Shown piece by piece: positions 26,588 to 36,105 of a DNA stretch of 42,391 nucleotides. Every line of letters begins with the position of its first letter. The first letter of the stretch is position 1. This DNA comes from Sulfolobaceae archaeon (GTDB lineage: Archaea > Thermoproteota > Thermoprotei_A > Sulfolobales > Sulfolobaceae). Both the position numbers and the translations under genes were made by a program. The notes under the pieces are model-generated. The model ran no database searches. It saw only the letters and a list, made by a program, of their open reading frames with translations, and was not told the DNA's origin. The stretch is taken from assembly GCA_026627305.1 (NCBI GenBank), contig JAPNVD010000033.1, forward strand, positions 1-42,391, read 5' to 3'.

Positions 26588-27736
26588 ATGGTTTCGCGAT
26601 ATAGGGAAATCGAGATATCGCCTGTTGAATTAGCATCACAGATAGCTAAAAAAGTTAAGATAAACTTAGCCGCAGGGGCACCAGATCCAAAGGTGATCCC
26701 ATTAAACGAGATTAGGGAAGCTTATGAGGAAGTGTTAAGTAGCTTTCGTACAAAAGCTCTAGCATATCCAGGAGCTGGAGGACAAGAGGAGTTAATAAAG
26801 GAGATAACCAACGATTATTTGCCACTGTTAGGGGTAAATCTGAGGAGTGGGGAAAAGGTAGTTGTCACTAGCGGTGCCCAACACGCTATAGAGCTCCTAT
26901 CTAAGTATTTTCTCGAAAACGATATAATAGCTGTAGAGAACCCCACATTCATAGAGACCCTGAATCCCCTGAGGTTAAGGAGTTCTGAAGTAGTGCCAAT
27001 ACCTCTGAGAAATGATGGTATGGATGTTGATGAGTTAGAAAGGGTGTTAAAAAGCGGGAGTAAAAGGATTACCCTTCTCTACGTTATACCTAACTGCCAT
27101 AATCCAGGTGGGGTTAACATGGCTGAGTGTAAAAGGAAGAGGTTAGTTGAGTTAGCTAAAGAATACGACTTTTACATAATTGAAGACGACCCCTATAGAC
27201 CTATAGCTGGAGAACTACCTCCTCCTATAAAGAACTATGACGATGAGGGTAGGGTAATTTATGTTAGTAGTTTCAGTAAGATAATAGCCCCGGGTTTAAG
27301 GGTAGGCTTCATTATAGCTAGGAAAGATATAGCCGAGAAGGTCTCCCTTTTGGAACAGTTGGACTTCAGTACCTCTACAGTTAACCAATATGTGGTCTCA
27401 TCGCTTATAAAGAAGGGGGTAGTAAGAGATAGGATGAGAGGATTATATGAATATTATAAAGAGAAGATGAAGCTGTTAGTAGATGAACTCAAGGATAAGG
27501 GTTTTGCAAAGTTTAACGAACCTAAATGCGGTTTCTTCTTACTTTTAGATCTAGGGAAGGACAGTTGGAAGGTGTTTAAGAAAGCTGTTGAAAACGGGCT
27601 TAGTTTTGTCCCTGCAAAGCCCTTCTTCTTGATAGGGGGTGAAACAATGGCTAGGTTGAGCATTTCAGTGGCATCTAAGGAAGAAATAGTCGAGGGAGTA
27701 AAGATCTTGAAGAAGAGCTGGGAAGAGGTTGATTAG
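26588..27736 (+). CDS. PLP-dependent aminotransferase (class I, 2-aminoadipate/MocR-like branch)
   Basis: The 382-residue protein has the fold-type I landmarks: AYPGAGGQEEL near the start, VTSGAQHAIELL, YVIPNCHNPGG, IIEDDPYRP with the PLP-contacting Asp, and SSFSKIIAPGLRVG with the Schiff-base Lys. The C-terminal RLSISVAS gives the carboxylate-binding Arg. The reading frame is open upstream to 26432, but the ATG at 26588 follows CCTTAAATAC at about 26 bases and begins the conserved region. The pattern resembles 2-aminoadipate/LysN-type or valine-pyruvate-type enzymes; the substrate is open. Confidence 0.9.
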   Translation: MVSRYREIEISPVELASQIAKKVKINLAAGAPDPKVIPLNEIREAYEEVLSSFRTKALAYPGAGGQEELIKEITNDYLPLLGVNLRSGEKVVVTSGAQHAIELLSKYFLENDIIAVENPTFIETLNPLRLRSSEVVPIPLRNDGMDVDELERVLKSGSKRITLLYVIPNCHNPGGVNMAECKRKRLVELAKEYDFYIIEDDPYRPIAGELPPPIKNYDDEGRVIYVSSFSKIIAPGLRVGFIIARKDIAEKVSLLEQLDFSTSTVNQYVVSSLIKKGVVRDRMRGLYEYYKEKMKLLVDELKDKGFAKFNEPKCGFFLLLDLGKDSWKVFKKAVENGLSFVPAKPFFLIGGETMARLSISVASKEEIVEGVKILKKSWEEVD

Positions 27737-27827
27737 AGTATAGAGAAGAAGGTTAGGGTTTCCTTAATAAAATAATAGTCTATCGTTTTTTACGAGCAAA
27801 GCGCATGTGGACTCAACATTACCTAAA

Positions 27828-27860
27828 CTGACCTCATCCCTACCATAAAGGGCGAAGCTT
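27828..27860 (-). repeat. Degenerate IS200/IS605-like right-end hairpin (copy 2)
   Basis: On the minus strand it begins AAGCTTCGCCCTTTATGG and ends GATGAGGTCAG. It is the closest partner of the 25525 copy, matching 27 of 33 positions. An adjacent AAGGGC/GCCCTT arm pair (about 27848-27866) gives an extra stem. Confidence 0.45.
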
Positions 27861-27963
27861 GCCCTTCTCTTGTCATAGTTTAAGATCAATGATGCGATAT
27901 TGTCATCTTGATCAGTAAATTTCTATAAAGGTAATTAGTATTATTGTTAATGAAGATAAAGGT

Positions 27964-27996
27964 AAGCCTTACCTTTTAGGGCTATAAAAGGGATAG
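27964..27996 (+). repeat. Degenerate IS200/IS605-like right-end hairpin (copy 3)
   Basis: It begins AAGCCTTACCTTTTAGGGC and keeps the AAGCCT..CC.TTTAGGGC core of copy 1, but the 3' part (AAAAGGGATAG) is diverged. It is more similar at its 5' part to copy 4 at 33365. Confidence 0.35.
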
Positions 27997-28082
27997 ATTT
28001 AATTATGAATTGAAGCTGCACAAGATGCATTAAAAAGAAAGAGAATTCATGAATAAAAAATAAAAAGAAACTTTTATGCTCA

Positions 28083-28670
28083 TCATAATGGTGGTAATGG
28101 TACTGCAGTGCTACTAACTACATTTGCACCTATGCTAACATAGAATGTTGTAATTGGGGTTTTTGAGGGTGTTTCTGGTAATGAATTCTGAACTGGTTGT
28201 ATAATTAATGATAGATAGTATGTACCAGAACTTAATGAAATACTTGAGCTAGGTGCCACAGCTTTTCCTGCGGATATTATCGGAACAACAGATACAATAG
28301 TTCCTTTACTGTTTTGAACTACTATCCAGGCATTATCTATATATGTAGATGTATTACTGCTAGTAGATGTGTTAAAGTAAATGTAAACATTACTTTTCGC
28401 TGTTATCTCTAGGAATTGATAGTAGTAATCGTAAGTCGAGTTCGTTATATTAACTGTAGTGATGAAGCCATAATCATACCCTGTAATTGATGTACTTATA
28501 TAGTCATTTTCATTACCATTTGGCCCTACTGCTAATGTTAGTGGAGGAGTTGTTGTGGCAACGTTTATAGTGCCTGTATAGAAGTAGATGACATCAGCCA
28601 TTACAAGTGGCGTTATTAATGCTACTAATAAGGCGCTGATTCCTAATATTTTCTTCTTATCGAACCTCAT
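28083..28670 (-). CDS. Secreted beta-rich Ser/Thr/Asn-rich protein, candidate filament subunit
   Basis: The 195-residue protein has a signal peptide (KKILGISALLVALITPLVMA, cut probably before Asp26) and then DVIYFYTGTINVATTT, a beta strand with a layout like the N-terminal donor strand of TasA/camelysin-like and archaeal thread-type pilins. The remainder is rich in Thr, Ser, Tyr and Asn with many N-x-S/T sequons, and has no catalytic motif or C-terminal anchor. A GAGGGTAA sequence before the ATG is a plausible ribosome-binding site on a short leader, consistent with strong expression. It may form an extracellular filament by donor-strand exchange. This is inferred from shape only; a surface glycoprotein is the alternative. 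Confidence 0.6.
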   Translation of the reverse strand: MRFDKKKILGISALLVALITPLVMADVIYFYTGTINVATTTPPLTLAVGPNGNENDYISTSITGYDYGFITTVNITNSTYDYYYQFLEITAKSNVYIYFNTSTSSNTSTYIDNAWIVVQNSKGTIVSVVPIISAGKAVAPSSSISLSSGTYYLSLIIQPVQNSLPETPSKTPITTFYVSIGANVVSSTAVPLPPL

Positions 28671-28771
28671 GTTTACCCTCTGCTATTCTCTCATCCATTA
28701 TGGTTTAAAAATTTATCGCCTAAAAGTAGAATCTATATTTATAATAAAATTAAATAAATTAAATAGTCTTA

Positions 28772-29617
28772 TTAAGTTGTTTTTACCTCCTTATTATCTG
28801 AAACAGTCTTATTTTCTCCTTCTTTATTCAATACTTCTCCCAATCTAATTACCTCAGACAACGCCAGTTTAATAGCGTTTGCTCTTTCGAGGTAAAAGTA
28901 CTCTCCATTAATCCTTAACACTCCTATATTTTTGCCAATTATAGCGAAATCATGCGTTGGGAAAAAGACATTAAAGCTGGGGTTTTGGGACTCAGTTATA
29001 ACGTAGTTCTTAGACACAATTAGTGAATCATTGGTTACATCATGTCTTATTCCTAGCTTTTTCAATGTTGAAGATAAAGCCATGATTAACCTTCCATGTT
29101 CAACCCTCATTAATTTTTCAAGTTGGCTCTGGGGTCTAATAGATAACCAATTTAAGTTAGTTGCAGTGTTTAAGGCTGAAATTCCAATAATTGGTAAAAA
29201 GATGTAAAAGGGTAAACCAAAGCTTAGCGATAAAGGTATGTTCAAGTAAAATATTCCAGTGTATGTAGGATATATTAGGTATCCCCTATAATCGAAATAC
29301 CTATCAATGTAAATGTATGTTACTAAAGCCAATACGAAAGATAGGGAAGCATAGAACATAGATAAGTAAGTAGAGTATCTAAACCTTAAGGGGAGTATGA
29401 TTACTGAGACTACTAAAAATATTAGCGAGAGTAAGGCTGTAGGAACTATAAAAGAGGAATATATAACAGAGTTAAACAAGTTGAGAGAGAACACAAACAG
29501 CTTCAATGACTGTTGATATATAGGAGATTTTAGGTAGAAAATGGGAAAGAAGATGGAGACCAGGATAAACGCTAGAACTAAGCCTATGTAAATCAAAGTC
29601 TCTACTCTCATAACCAT
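28772..29617 (-). CDS. Membrane protein with cytoplasmic domain, function unknown
   Basis: I do not recognise this family. The 281-residue protein has about five hydrophobic segments (7-28, 42-58, 59-78, 85-105 and 124-150), then a soluble region from about residue 160 containing LMRVEHGRLIMALSSTLKKLGIRHDVTNDSL and a beta-rich stretch to about 245. The charged tail ends in KTT. ATG 29611 is an alternative start. It lies upstream on the same strand of the secreted beta-rich gene and is divergent from the signal-anchored protein at 29664, so these may form a surface-structure group. Confidence 0.65.
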   Translation of the reverse strand: MVMRVETLIYIGLVLAFILVSIFFPIFYLKSPIYQQSLKLFVFSLNLFNSVIYSSFIVPTALLSLIFLVVSVIILPLRFRYSTYLSMFYASLSFVLALVTYIYIDRYFDYRGYLIYPTYTGIFYLNIPLSLSFGLPFYIFLPIIGISALNTATNLNWLSIRPQSQLEKLMRVEHGRLIMALSSTLKKLGIRHDVTNDSLIVSKNYVITESQNPSFNVFFPTHDFAIIGKNIGVLRINGEYFYLERANAIKLALSEVIRLGEVLNKEGENKTVSDNKEVKTT

Positions 29618-29663
29618 AAGTGGATTATTTTTTAAAATAATAAATCTTAACTCCTATCAGGCA

Positions 29664-30467
29664 ATGGATAGAGCAGTTAAAGCCCTAATACTCATAATTC
29701 TCATATCTTTGGCTATAACTCTCATAGTTGTATATAGGACTAAGTATCTTTATCCAATAAATTATAATATCTCACCTCCGTACGTGAAGCCGTTAAATTC
29801 TTCTTTTATAGACGGTAGGTTCTACATCAGCTTTTTACTCAACAATACGTTACCAGTACCATTGAACGTAAGTTATGGGGAGGTCAATATAACTAACACC
29901 GAAACGATATTATATTTAACTCAGGACTTTACAGTTCCTCCTAAAAGTATTTATTACTTTAACGTGAGTGGTGAAGTCCCCTATAAGCTTTTCTTATACC
30001 AAACTGCAATAGTCACAGGTTACTTGAGGATCTTAATAGGCTCCTCATCTGGTTATATAACTTTTGCTGGTAGTATTCCCATAAACGTGAATTTGGGTAT
30101 AAAAGTACTGAACATCTCCTTTAATGGTCTCACAAACTACGCGACTATGACATTTCAGATATCTACACCAGTCTATGGAAAGCTGGTCTCAGTGAACTTC
30201 ATTGAGGTATATGATGATGCTAATGATCTGCTCATCTTCGCTACAGACCCTCCACCTTTTAGATTGAACTCCACTTATTATAACCTATCTCTTACCCCTG
30301 GTGTAAACAACGTTACAGTGAAGGTTCCAGTATACTATCATCCCGGTGATTTGGAGGTCAAAAAGGGTTCTCTTTATACGGTGGTTTTCTCCATCACTAT
30401 AGAATACAATACACTACAACAAATTGAAAAAACGTTTAACGTTACACAAACAATCCTTTTAAGTTAA
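29664..30467 (+). CDS. Signal-anchored extracellular beta-domain protein, function unknown
   Basis: The 267-residue protein has an N-terminal membrane helix (about 7-26) followed by an all-beta extracellular part with many N-x-S/T sequons (NVSYGEVNITN, FNVSGE, NVTVKVP). No catalytic motif or C-terminal helix is apparent, and I cannot name a family. It is divergent from the membrane protein at 28772-29617, with AATAATAAATC about 24 bases before the ATG serving as TATA. Its last 9 bases overlap the end of the convergent GH57 amylase gene. A surface or cell-envelope role is likely. Confidence 0.65.
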   Translation: MDRAVKALILIILISLAITLIVVYRTKYLYPINYNISPPYVKPLNSSFIDGRFYISFLLNNTLPVPLNVSYGEVNITNTETILYLTQDFTVPPKSIYYFNVSGEVPYKLFLYQTAIVTGYLRILIGSSSGYITFAGSIPINVNLGIKVLNISFNGLTNYATMTFQISTPVYGKLVSVNFIEVYDDANDLLIFATDPPPFRLNSTYYNLSLTPGVNNVTVKVPVYYHPGDLEVKKGSLYTVVFSITIEYNTLQQIEKTFNVTQTILLS

Positions 30468-33182
30468 CCTCCTTATCATAAAGGCGCTTATCAATATAGC
30501 ACCTATTATAACAGCCATTAGTATTATGCTTAGGGTAGGAGACATTGCGACTAAGGGTTTGGTCTCGACATTGACACCTGCCATTTGGAAACTGAATGGG
30601 CTGATTTGGGCCTTTGTAACTAAGAACCCATATTGGTTTATGGGAATTATAGAGGCCCCAACTTGGGCCTGTGTTATATGGGAGTACAGGTAGACGGTGG
30701 CATTGTTATTGAAGGTGAGGTTAAGCGTTATAATAGGTATGACGTTTAGTCCTGGATCTAGTATAACATCTTTGGTTATATTTACAGTTCCATTGCTTAT
30801 CACCATCAATAGCCTTAGGGGTTCTCCTATGCCGTTATTTACCTTCACTACTACTATATGTCCTCCAACTACAGTACCGCTAATGTTGATCTTTTGGAAC
30901 TCCTCTTTTACGATGTTAACTATCGTGTGAGTGTATAGCATAGCTTGATCGAAGAACCATTGAGGACCATAAGCAGGTGGACCCGTTTGCCATGTCCAGT
31001 CACTACCCTCAGCTACGTACAAGTAATTCCATAGGGTATAATAAAGGTTTGTCGAGTTTGGAGTCTCATTAAATAGTAGAGGAACCACAGGAGATAGTGG
31101 ATAGCCTAGAGCGTGAGTGAACGCAACTAGGTATTCCCTTGCCACTGATAAGTTCTGCCATATGTATATCTTACCAGGATAGCCATTATTCCAGTAGTCT
31201 AAGTTGAGGTCCCATGATGATTCTGGGAGGTTAGTTATTATTGATGAAGCATTATGGGTCTTTATCGCCTCATAGGCTGTCTGTGTTATAAGCCATTGCC
31301 CTTGATATTCTGATAGGGCTTGGTAAATTGCATAGAGGTCTTCAGGACCTGTAGTTGGGTTGAATATTAATGGGTTCTCGCCATCTAGTGCAATAGTCAC
31401 AACCCCTCCAGGGTTGTTCATGTATATTATTGCTAGCTGTTGTATTAACTCTTGAGCTGTTAATTGTGGCGGTTGACTGAAGAACTTGAAGCCAAATTCA
31501 TTACTTAGCGTGGAGTTCCTGAAAAGTACATAAATCCTCTGCCCTAGAGAGTTCTCAACTATGAAGACCTGGTCAGGGTTTGTGTTTCCCTGAACTAATG
31601 TAACATAAGGCAAAAACGCCTGCTGGTCTAAAACGGTGAAGGAGATATTAGTCTCGTTATAAAGCGCTACAAGACCCATACTAAACGCCATCTCAGGAGT
31701 CCAGGTTCCAATTGGGTAGACACAAAACACCTGCTCAGTCATCTCTTTACCCATCTCGATCTGTGTTAGAACATCGCTATACCATCCATTATCTAGTAAA
31801 ATAGGCTGTAACGGGTGGTAAAATGGTACAGTTAAGACCTCAACCTTGCCCTCTTCGACTAACTTCTTATACAAGTTTAGGGTGTAGTTGACAGACTGTA
31901 TATCGTGTGTTACATTGACCCCGAAATTGCTAGTGAAGATAGCCTGTGGCTCATGAAGTATCGTCTCCCATTGGTATAAGAGCACTGGAGTGAAGTCTAT
32001 GGTAACACTAACGTTGAACTGATTTATCAACATCGCCTGTAACTCGTAGGCTCCTACCAGGCTACCGTTCCAGTAGAAATCTTGACCTGTATGTAACCAT
32101 ACCCATGGCTGTTCCCAGGAGCCGTTGGGAGCTACGTATAATGGCTGGTGCATGTTCCAGACTATTACGACGCTTAAAGGCTCTTTGCCTGTAGTGTTAA
32201 GGACTATTAGCTCTGGCATTTGTTGTTTCAGCAGTAAGTTACTCCCTTGATAAACCTCCAGTGTTGGGTAGTAAATCCCTTGGGCGATGCCATTTAGGTT
32301 TATGGGTATAGCCACCGTGTTATTTCCTTTATTTAATAGGATGTTGTGAAGTGTAGAAACCTCTCCAGCGTAAAGTAGGGTTATGTTTACATAAGTTGTG
32401 GTGTAGGTGTTATCTATTATAGCAAAAGCCTCACCCTGCTGTGTGTCTGTAAACACATATCTGCTGTAGTTCCCATAAACGAACTGTAAGAAGGAGTAAA
32501 CGTCCTGTATTGCAAAGTTCTGACCATTATTGCTGTACCATTTATTAAGCGTGATATCGTGGTAAACCCATTGAACCCATTGACCAGGAGAGAAAGGACC
32601 TATAATTACAGTGTAGTTACCCCACAATGGGTTATATGTCATTTGCTCATCAGTAATATTGCTCCACGGTAATCCAGTCTGTGGACCGGTAGTTAAGCCA
32701 TAATGTATGTAGAACTCGTCTGGAGCCCTTCCTATCGCTGTTATGAGTATTGAACCGTTAGGCAGTACTGTTGCATATGTTTGTCCAACATTGCTCGGGT
32801 TAACTAGTAGGTTCCAGTTCCAGAAGGGGTGGTTATCGTAGTTTATCCATTGACCTGTTGTATTGTCATAAAACACCCAAGCTATCCATGTGTTATTATT
32901 GAAAGGTCCAATAGTTGCTGAGAAGTTATGTCCATTCCAGGTCATTTGTGCATTAAATATCTCAATCCAACTGCCCTGCGGTTGATCCTCTATACCGTAA
33001 TGTAGGGTTATCGTGTTACTCTGAGGAAGTCCAGATAGGAAAACTGTCACTGTGCCGTTTCCATAAACTTGAAAATTAACGTTTATTGAAGAGGATTGAG
33101 TTAGCGTTAATAGCGTTAGTCCTCCTAAAAAGGCTGGTAAAGCTAATATCATGATTAATAAAACACTTAATCTTCTATTCAT
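30459..33182 (-). CDS. Secreted GH57 alpha-amylase/amylopullulanase-type enzyme with starch-binding-like N-terminal repeats
   Basis: The 907-residue protein has a signal peptide (about 1-29). Two similar N-terminal modules (about 33-120 and 128-215) share HYG...W....M patterns and GPFNNNTWIAWVFYD / GPFSPGQWVQWVYHD, like starch-binding CBM25/53-type domains. The GH57 catalytic part follows, with NMHQPLY near 343, GTWTPEMAFSMG near 497 (Glu nucleophile) and ALDGENP near 599 (Asp acid/base). A C-terminal anchor (about 883-903) ends MIRRLT. It would cut starch outside the cell. It is far from the transporter operon but is its likely supplier of oligosaccharides. Confidence 0.9.
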   Translation of the reverse strand: MNRRLSVLLIMILALPAFLGGLTLLTLTQSSSINVNFQVYGNGTVTVFLSGLPQSNTITLHYGIEDQPQGSWIEIFNAQMTWNGHNFSATIGPFNNNTWIAWVFYDNTTGQWINYDNHPFWNWNLLVNPSNVGQTYATVLPNGSILITAIGRAPDEFYIHYGLTTGPQTGLPWSNITDEQMTYNPLWGNYTVIIGPFSPGQWVQWVYHDITLNKWYSNNGQNFAIQDVYSFLQFVYGNYSRYVFTDTQQGEAFAIIDNTYTTTYVNITLLYAGEVSTLHNILLNKGNNTVAIPINLNGIAQGIYYPTLEVYQGSNLLLKQQMPELIVLNTTGKEPLSVVIVWNMHQPLYVAPNGSWEQPWVWLHTGQDFYWNGSLVGAYELQAMLINQFNVSVTIDFTPVLLYQWETILHEPQAIFTSNFGVNVTHDIQSVNYTLNLYKKLVEEGKVEVLTVPFYHPLQPILLDNGWYSDVLTQIEMGKEMTEQVFCVYPIGTWTPEMAFSMGLVALYNETNISFTVLDQQAFLPYVTLVQGNTNPDQVFIVENSLGQRIYVLFRNSTLSNEFGFKFFSQPPQLTAQELIQQLAIIYMNNPGGVVTIALDGENPLIFNPTTGPEDLYAIYQALSEYQGQWLITQTAYEAIKTHNASSIITNLPESSWDLNLDYWNNGYPGKIYIWQNLSVAREYLVAFTHALGYPLSPVVPLLFNETPNSTNLYYTLWNYLYVAEGSDWTWQTGPPAYGPQWFFDQAMLYTHTIVNIVKEEFQKINISGTVVGGHIVVVKVNNGIGEPLRLLMVISNGTVNITKDVILDPGLNVIPIITLNLTFNNNATVYLYSHITQAQVGASIIPINQYGFLVTKAQISPFSFQMAGVNVETKPLVAMSPTLSIILMAVIIGAILISAFMIRRLT

Positions 33183-33364
33183 AACGATTTATACATTTAG
33201 GAACTAATTAAATTTACCTTAATTAATAATATATAAGGTATTATGTAGGGTTTTAGTTTTGCTTCAAATGATATTTAATTTAATTCCGTTCTTCTCTGAA
33301 TATCTTAGATTCCTTATCAACAGTTACTAGCTCATTTACTCCCATATAGCGTAAAGGACATAAG

Positions 33365-33394
33365 CTAACCTTTCTCGCCTTAAAGGTAAGGCTT
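33365..33394 (-). repeat. Degenerate IS200/IS605-like right-end hairpin (copy 4)
   Basis: On the minus strand it begins AAGCCTTACCTTTAAGGC and continues GAGAAAGGTTAG. GCCTT/AAGGC arms enclose six bases. It is close to copy 3 at its 5' part. Confidence 0.35.
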
Positions 33395-33469
33395 TTCTTT
33401 ATTTTTACAAATCTCGGTAAATAAGGATATTATTTTATTATAATAATAGTACTGACCTTTTCTAAATGA

Positions 33470-33761
33470 GGTTATATAATAGTTTTCACTGGATACAGCT
33501 TTTATCAAAGTATTCTTGGAGAAACTCTTATTGGGCTTATCGATCAGACAGAGGCAAAATATTTACTTTATCTTCTTCAACTTTCCGTATTCTCCTTCCT
33601 AGCCTCAACCAATTCTAAAGACAAAGTTTTGTACCAATTCCTAGAGCTAAATATAAACTCTGTGTCATTCTCACAAAGCTGTGAAAAGCCTTGTCGAAGG
33701 GAAGGAAGTCAAAATTGAGATTCCTGTAACGATGTGTAGAGGAGTTATATTGTTTAGATAG
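33470..33761 (+). pseudogene. Possible remnant of a decayed coding sequence
   Basis: Frame 33470-33720 is open for over 80 codons without a start (contains TNSKDKVLYQFLELNINSVS). A shift of frame near 33670 would continue as HKAVKSLVEGKEVKIEIPV and stop near 33760. No family is recognised, and an AT-rich region can stay open by chance. Proximity to the hairpin relic makes a dead mobile-element gene conceivable. Confidence 0.25.
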
Positions 33762-34020
33762 TTCTCGAGATGTTAAAAAACATGCTGTAAAAAAGTATTA
33801 ATTTTTTATCGGTGATATTTCATGTTAATGTTAAGAAATGACAAATTAGTACGTAATTAGGTCGAATTTTAACCTAAACTAGCCTTCTATAGAGAAATTT
33901 GTTATAAAATATTCAAAATTTTCATGGATAAAATGTAAAGAATTTGACGGATCAAATTATAATTATATTTTATATTATTCGAAAGATAGATTTTTAATTT
34001 ATGAGTGTAATTACAAAAAT

Positions 34021-35007
34021 ATGATGAGTAGTAAAATATATGACACTATAATTGTAGGGGCTGGAATATCTGGACTAAGTGCTGCACTTTATACTGCAAG
34101 GCAAAGGATGAGCACTCTAGTTTTGAGCAAGGATTTAGGAGGTCAATTGACCTTAACTGACCTAATAGAAAACTATCCAGCTGTAGAGCCAATAGGAGGG
34201 TTGAGCCTAGCAAAAAAGGTTGAGACACAGGCTAAAAGGTTTGGTGCCGAGTTTATATATGGCGAAGAAGTACAAGGTATTGAGGAGAGGAGTGACGGAG
34301 TCTTTGTAATTAAGGGCATAAAGGGCGAATATTTAGGGAACACAGTAATCTTAGCCTTTGGTAAGACACCTAGGGAACTCAATGTTCCAGGCGAGAAGGA
34401 GTTCAAGGGAAAGGGAGTTTCCTACTGTGCGATATGCGATGCTGCCTTCTTCAAGGACAAACCGTTGGTAGTAGTAGGAGAAGGAGAGCCAGGATTAGAG
34501 GCTATAGAGCTCTCATCTAGGTATGCTAACCCCGCATATTACGTTACATCAAGTCCGCAATTGGCTGGTGAAGAGGAGTTAGTAAGAAAGGTGATAAATT
34601 CGCCTAACGTTAAGATATTTACTTCAAGTAAGGTATTAGAAATTAGAGGGAACAGTAAGGTTGAGGAAGTTGTGATAAGGAAGGGCAATGGAGAGGTTTT
34701 AACGTTAAAGGCTGACGGTATAATAATCGAGATGGGCTACGTTTTGAGGACTGAGTTCCTAAAGGGCTTCGTAGAGCTTAACGACAAGGGGGAGGTTATA
34801 GTTGACGAGTTGGGTAGAACATCTAGACCAGGGATCTTTGCAGCAGGGGATATAACTCAAACTCCGTATAAGCAAGCCATTATAGCTGCAGCTGAGGGCG
34901 TTAAGGCTGCGCTTTCAGCTTATAACTATTTGAGAAGTAAGAAAGGCTTACCGCCAGTTAACGTTGACTGGAAGGCTGAGAAGAAGAAGGTTAGTTTTAG
35001 GCTATAA
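34021..35007 (+). CDS. trxB: Thioredoxin reductase (FAD/NAD(P)H disulfide reductase)
   Basis: The 328-residue protein has the FAD-binding [16 protein letters not shown] at its start, the redox pair in [11 protein letters not shown] (Cys137, Cys140) and the C-terminal FAD contact GIFAAGDIT. This is the size of low-molecular-weight thioredoxin reductase. The NAD(P)H domain normally has GGGxSA near residue 155, but here the segment reads [12 protein letters not shown], so the cofactor site is diverged. It could reduce the thioredoxin at 20957 or the Cys-rich partners in this region. TTTTTAATTTA about 25 bases before the ATG indicates a leaderless mRNA. Its end overlaps the convergent lipoate ligase by 6 bases. 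Confidence 0.9.
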   Translation: MMSSKIYDTIIVGAGISGLSAALYTARQRMSTLVLSKDLGGQLTLTDLIENYPAVEPIGGLSLAKKVETQAKRFGAEFIYGEEVQGIEERSDGVFVIKGIKGEYLGNTVILAFGKTPRELNVPGEKEFKGKGVSYCAICDAAFFKDKPLVVVGEGEPGLEAIELSSRYANPAYYVTSSPQLAGEEELVRKVINSPNVKIFTSSKVLEIRGNSKVEEVVIRKGNGEVLTLKADGIIIEMGYVLRTEFLKGFVELNDKGEVIVDELGRTSRPGIFAAGDITQTPYKQAIIAAAEGVKAALSAYNYLRSKKGLPPVNVDWKAEKKKVSFRL

Positions 35008-36105
35008 AACCTCCATTACTTCAGGTCTTTCTAATAACTTCTTAAACGCGTTCTTTAGATCTTCAGCGTTAAATCCAAATATCACGGGTTTTTTCTCGTT
35101 GAACACCTCGTCTATTACCTCATCTATCTTTGAGGGTTCAACTCCTCTTAACCTGTCCTCTAGGTACTCTATGAACCCTGGAGGTGACATGACGAAGAAG
35201 TCACCAGAGATGGAGACCTCATCGAGCTTCTTATTTAGGAACTTTGCGGTTATCCTCACAAGCTTTCTGGCCTTATAATCTATGTGGCATAAGGCTAGTG
35301 CGGAACTTATCTTTACGCACCTCTCCTCCTTTAGGTCAGGGTGTCTAAGATCTTTATAGTAGATCCAGCTCTCTCTAGCCTTTTCTTCAGCTAGTTTATT
35401 CCATAAAGCTACCTCTTCGGGGGTTAACTGGGATTCCTCGAACTTTATGCCCAAATCCCTTTCAAACGCCTCCTTTATCTTAGCGTTCAATTCATCCCTT
35501 GATGGCACATAACCTAATTCGTCCTTTAAAGATGTTAACCACTCCCTCATATCCTTAGCCATCTTATCCCTAAACTTCTCTGAGGGCACCCTTATGCATT
35601 TGCTCATCAGGTCTACATCGAGTTCGAGGAGTATATTACCTGTAAGTATAACTGCCTTTTCGTAGGTCATAGCTCCGTTTCCACTTATCTTTTTACCGTT
35701 AACTACTATATCCTGATCCCTAAGGGTTGCGTTAAGCCCATAAGATCTCAATACGTCAACAATCGGTGTTAAGTAAGTTTTGTACAGTGCGTTAATATCC
35801 GCTGGTGCTTCATCCCTGTTTACTACTATGAAATAGTCATGCTCTCCAGGGGTTATTACTACTGTACCTCCTCCCACATCTCTCCTTACAACAGGAATCC
35901 CTCTACTTCTCGTGAACTCCAAGTTGACCTCAAGCCAAACCTCTTGGTGTACTCCCACGTTTACAAAGGGCTCTTTAGCTGAGAAGAGTAATAGTGTGTT
36001 TTTACCTCCTCTACTTACATAGTCTCCAACTGCTATAAATGAGGTTATCATGTGGTAGCCGTCTTGTGGTGGTAACTTCACTAGCCTCCAGGTCATATAA
36101 TTCAT
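35002..36105 (-). CDS. lplA: Lipoate-protein ligase with fused C-terminal domain
   Basis: Residues 1-250 form the ligase catalytic domain, with [11 protein letters not shown] near 75 and the lipoyl-AMP Lys motif [14 protein letters not shown] near 135. Residues about 250-367 form the C-terminal accessory domain ([21 protein letters not shown]) that in some archaea is a separate protein (LplB) and here is fused. The enzyme activates lipoate with ATP and attaches it to a Lys of an acceptor. It is directly downstream of, and overlaps by 4 bases, the GcvH/LbpA-like acceptor gene, so the pair is an operon with obvious functional coupling. Confidence 0.9.
   Translation of the reverse strand: MNYMTWRLVKLPPQDGYHMITSFIAVGDYVSRGGKNTLLLFSAKEPFVNVGVHQEVWLEVNLEFTRSRGIPVVRRDVGGGTVVITPGEHDYFIVVNRDEAPADINALYKTYLTPIVDVLRSYGLNATLRDQDIVVNGKKISGNGAMTYEKAVILTGNILLELDVDLMSKCIRVPSEKFRDKMAKDMREWLTSLKDELGYVPSRDELNAKIKEAFERDLGIKFEESQLTPEEVALWNKLAEEKARESWIYYKDLRHPDLKEERCVKISSALALCHIDYKARKLVRITAKFLNKKLDEVSISGDFFVMSPPGFIEYLEDRLRGVEPSKIDEVIDEVFNEKKPVIFGFNAEDLKNAFKKLLERPEVMEVL

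Larger units (their letters stand above)
27737..28082. other. Intergenic region holding two hairpin relics
   Basis: No gene is supported. Two copies of the 33-base hairpin repeat are seen, one on each strand (27828-27860 and 27964-27996). A perfect AAGGTAA/TTACCTT stem (27959-27975) overlaps the second. The rest is AT-rich 3' flank of two convergent genes. Confidence 0.5.
33183..34020. other. Long intergenic region with degenerate sequence
   Basis: About 840 bases with no intact gene. It carries a hairpin relic (33365-33394) and a possible decayed coding region (33470-33761). The ends hold the promoters of the GH57 gene (AATTTAATTA, minus strand) and thioredoxin reductase (TTTTTAATTTA, 33991-34001). 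Confidence 0.5.

Noticed and set aside
27885-27960. Possible C/D box guide RNA near 27890 (ATGATGC...)
   Set aside because: A C-like box is present but no proper D box or C'/D' pair with suitable spacing could be found.
33470-33761. Possible transposase pseudogene
   Set aside because: Open frames are short, have no start codon and match no family that I recognise. It is kept only as a low-confidence remnant, not called as a mobile element.
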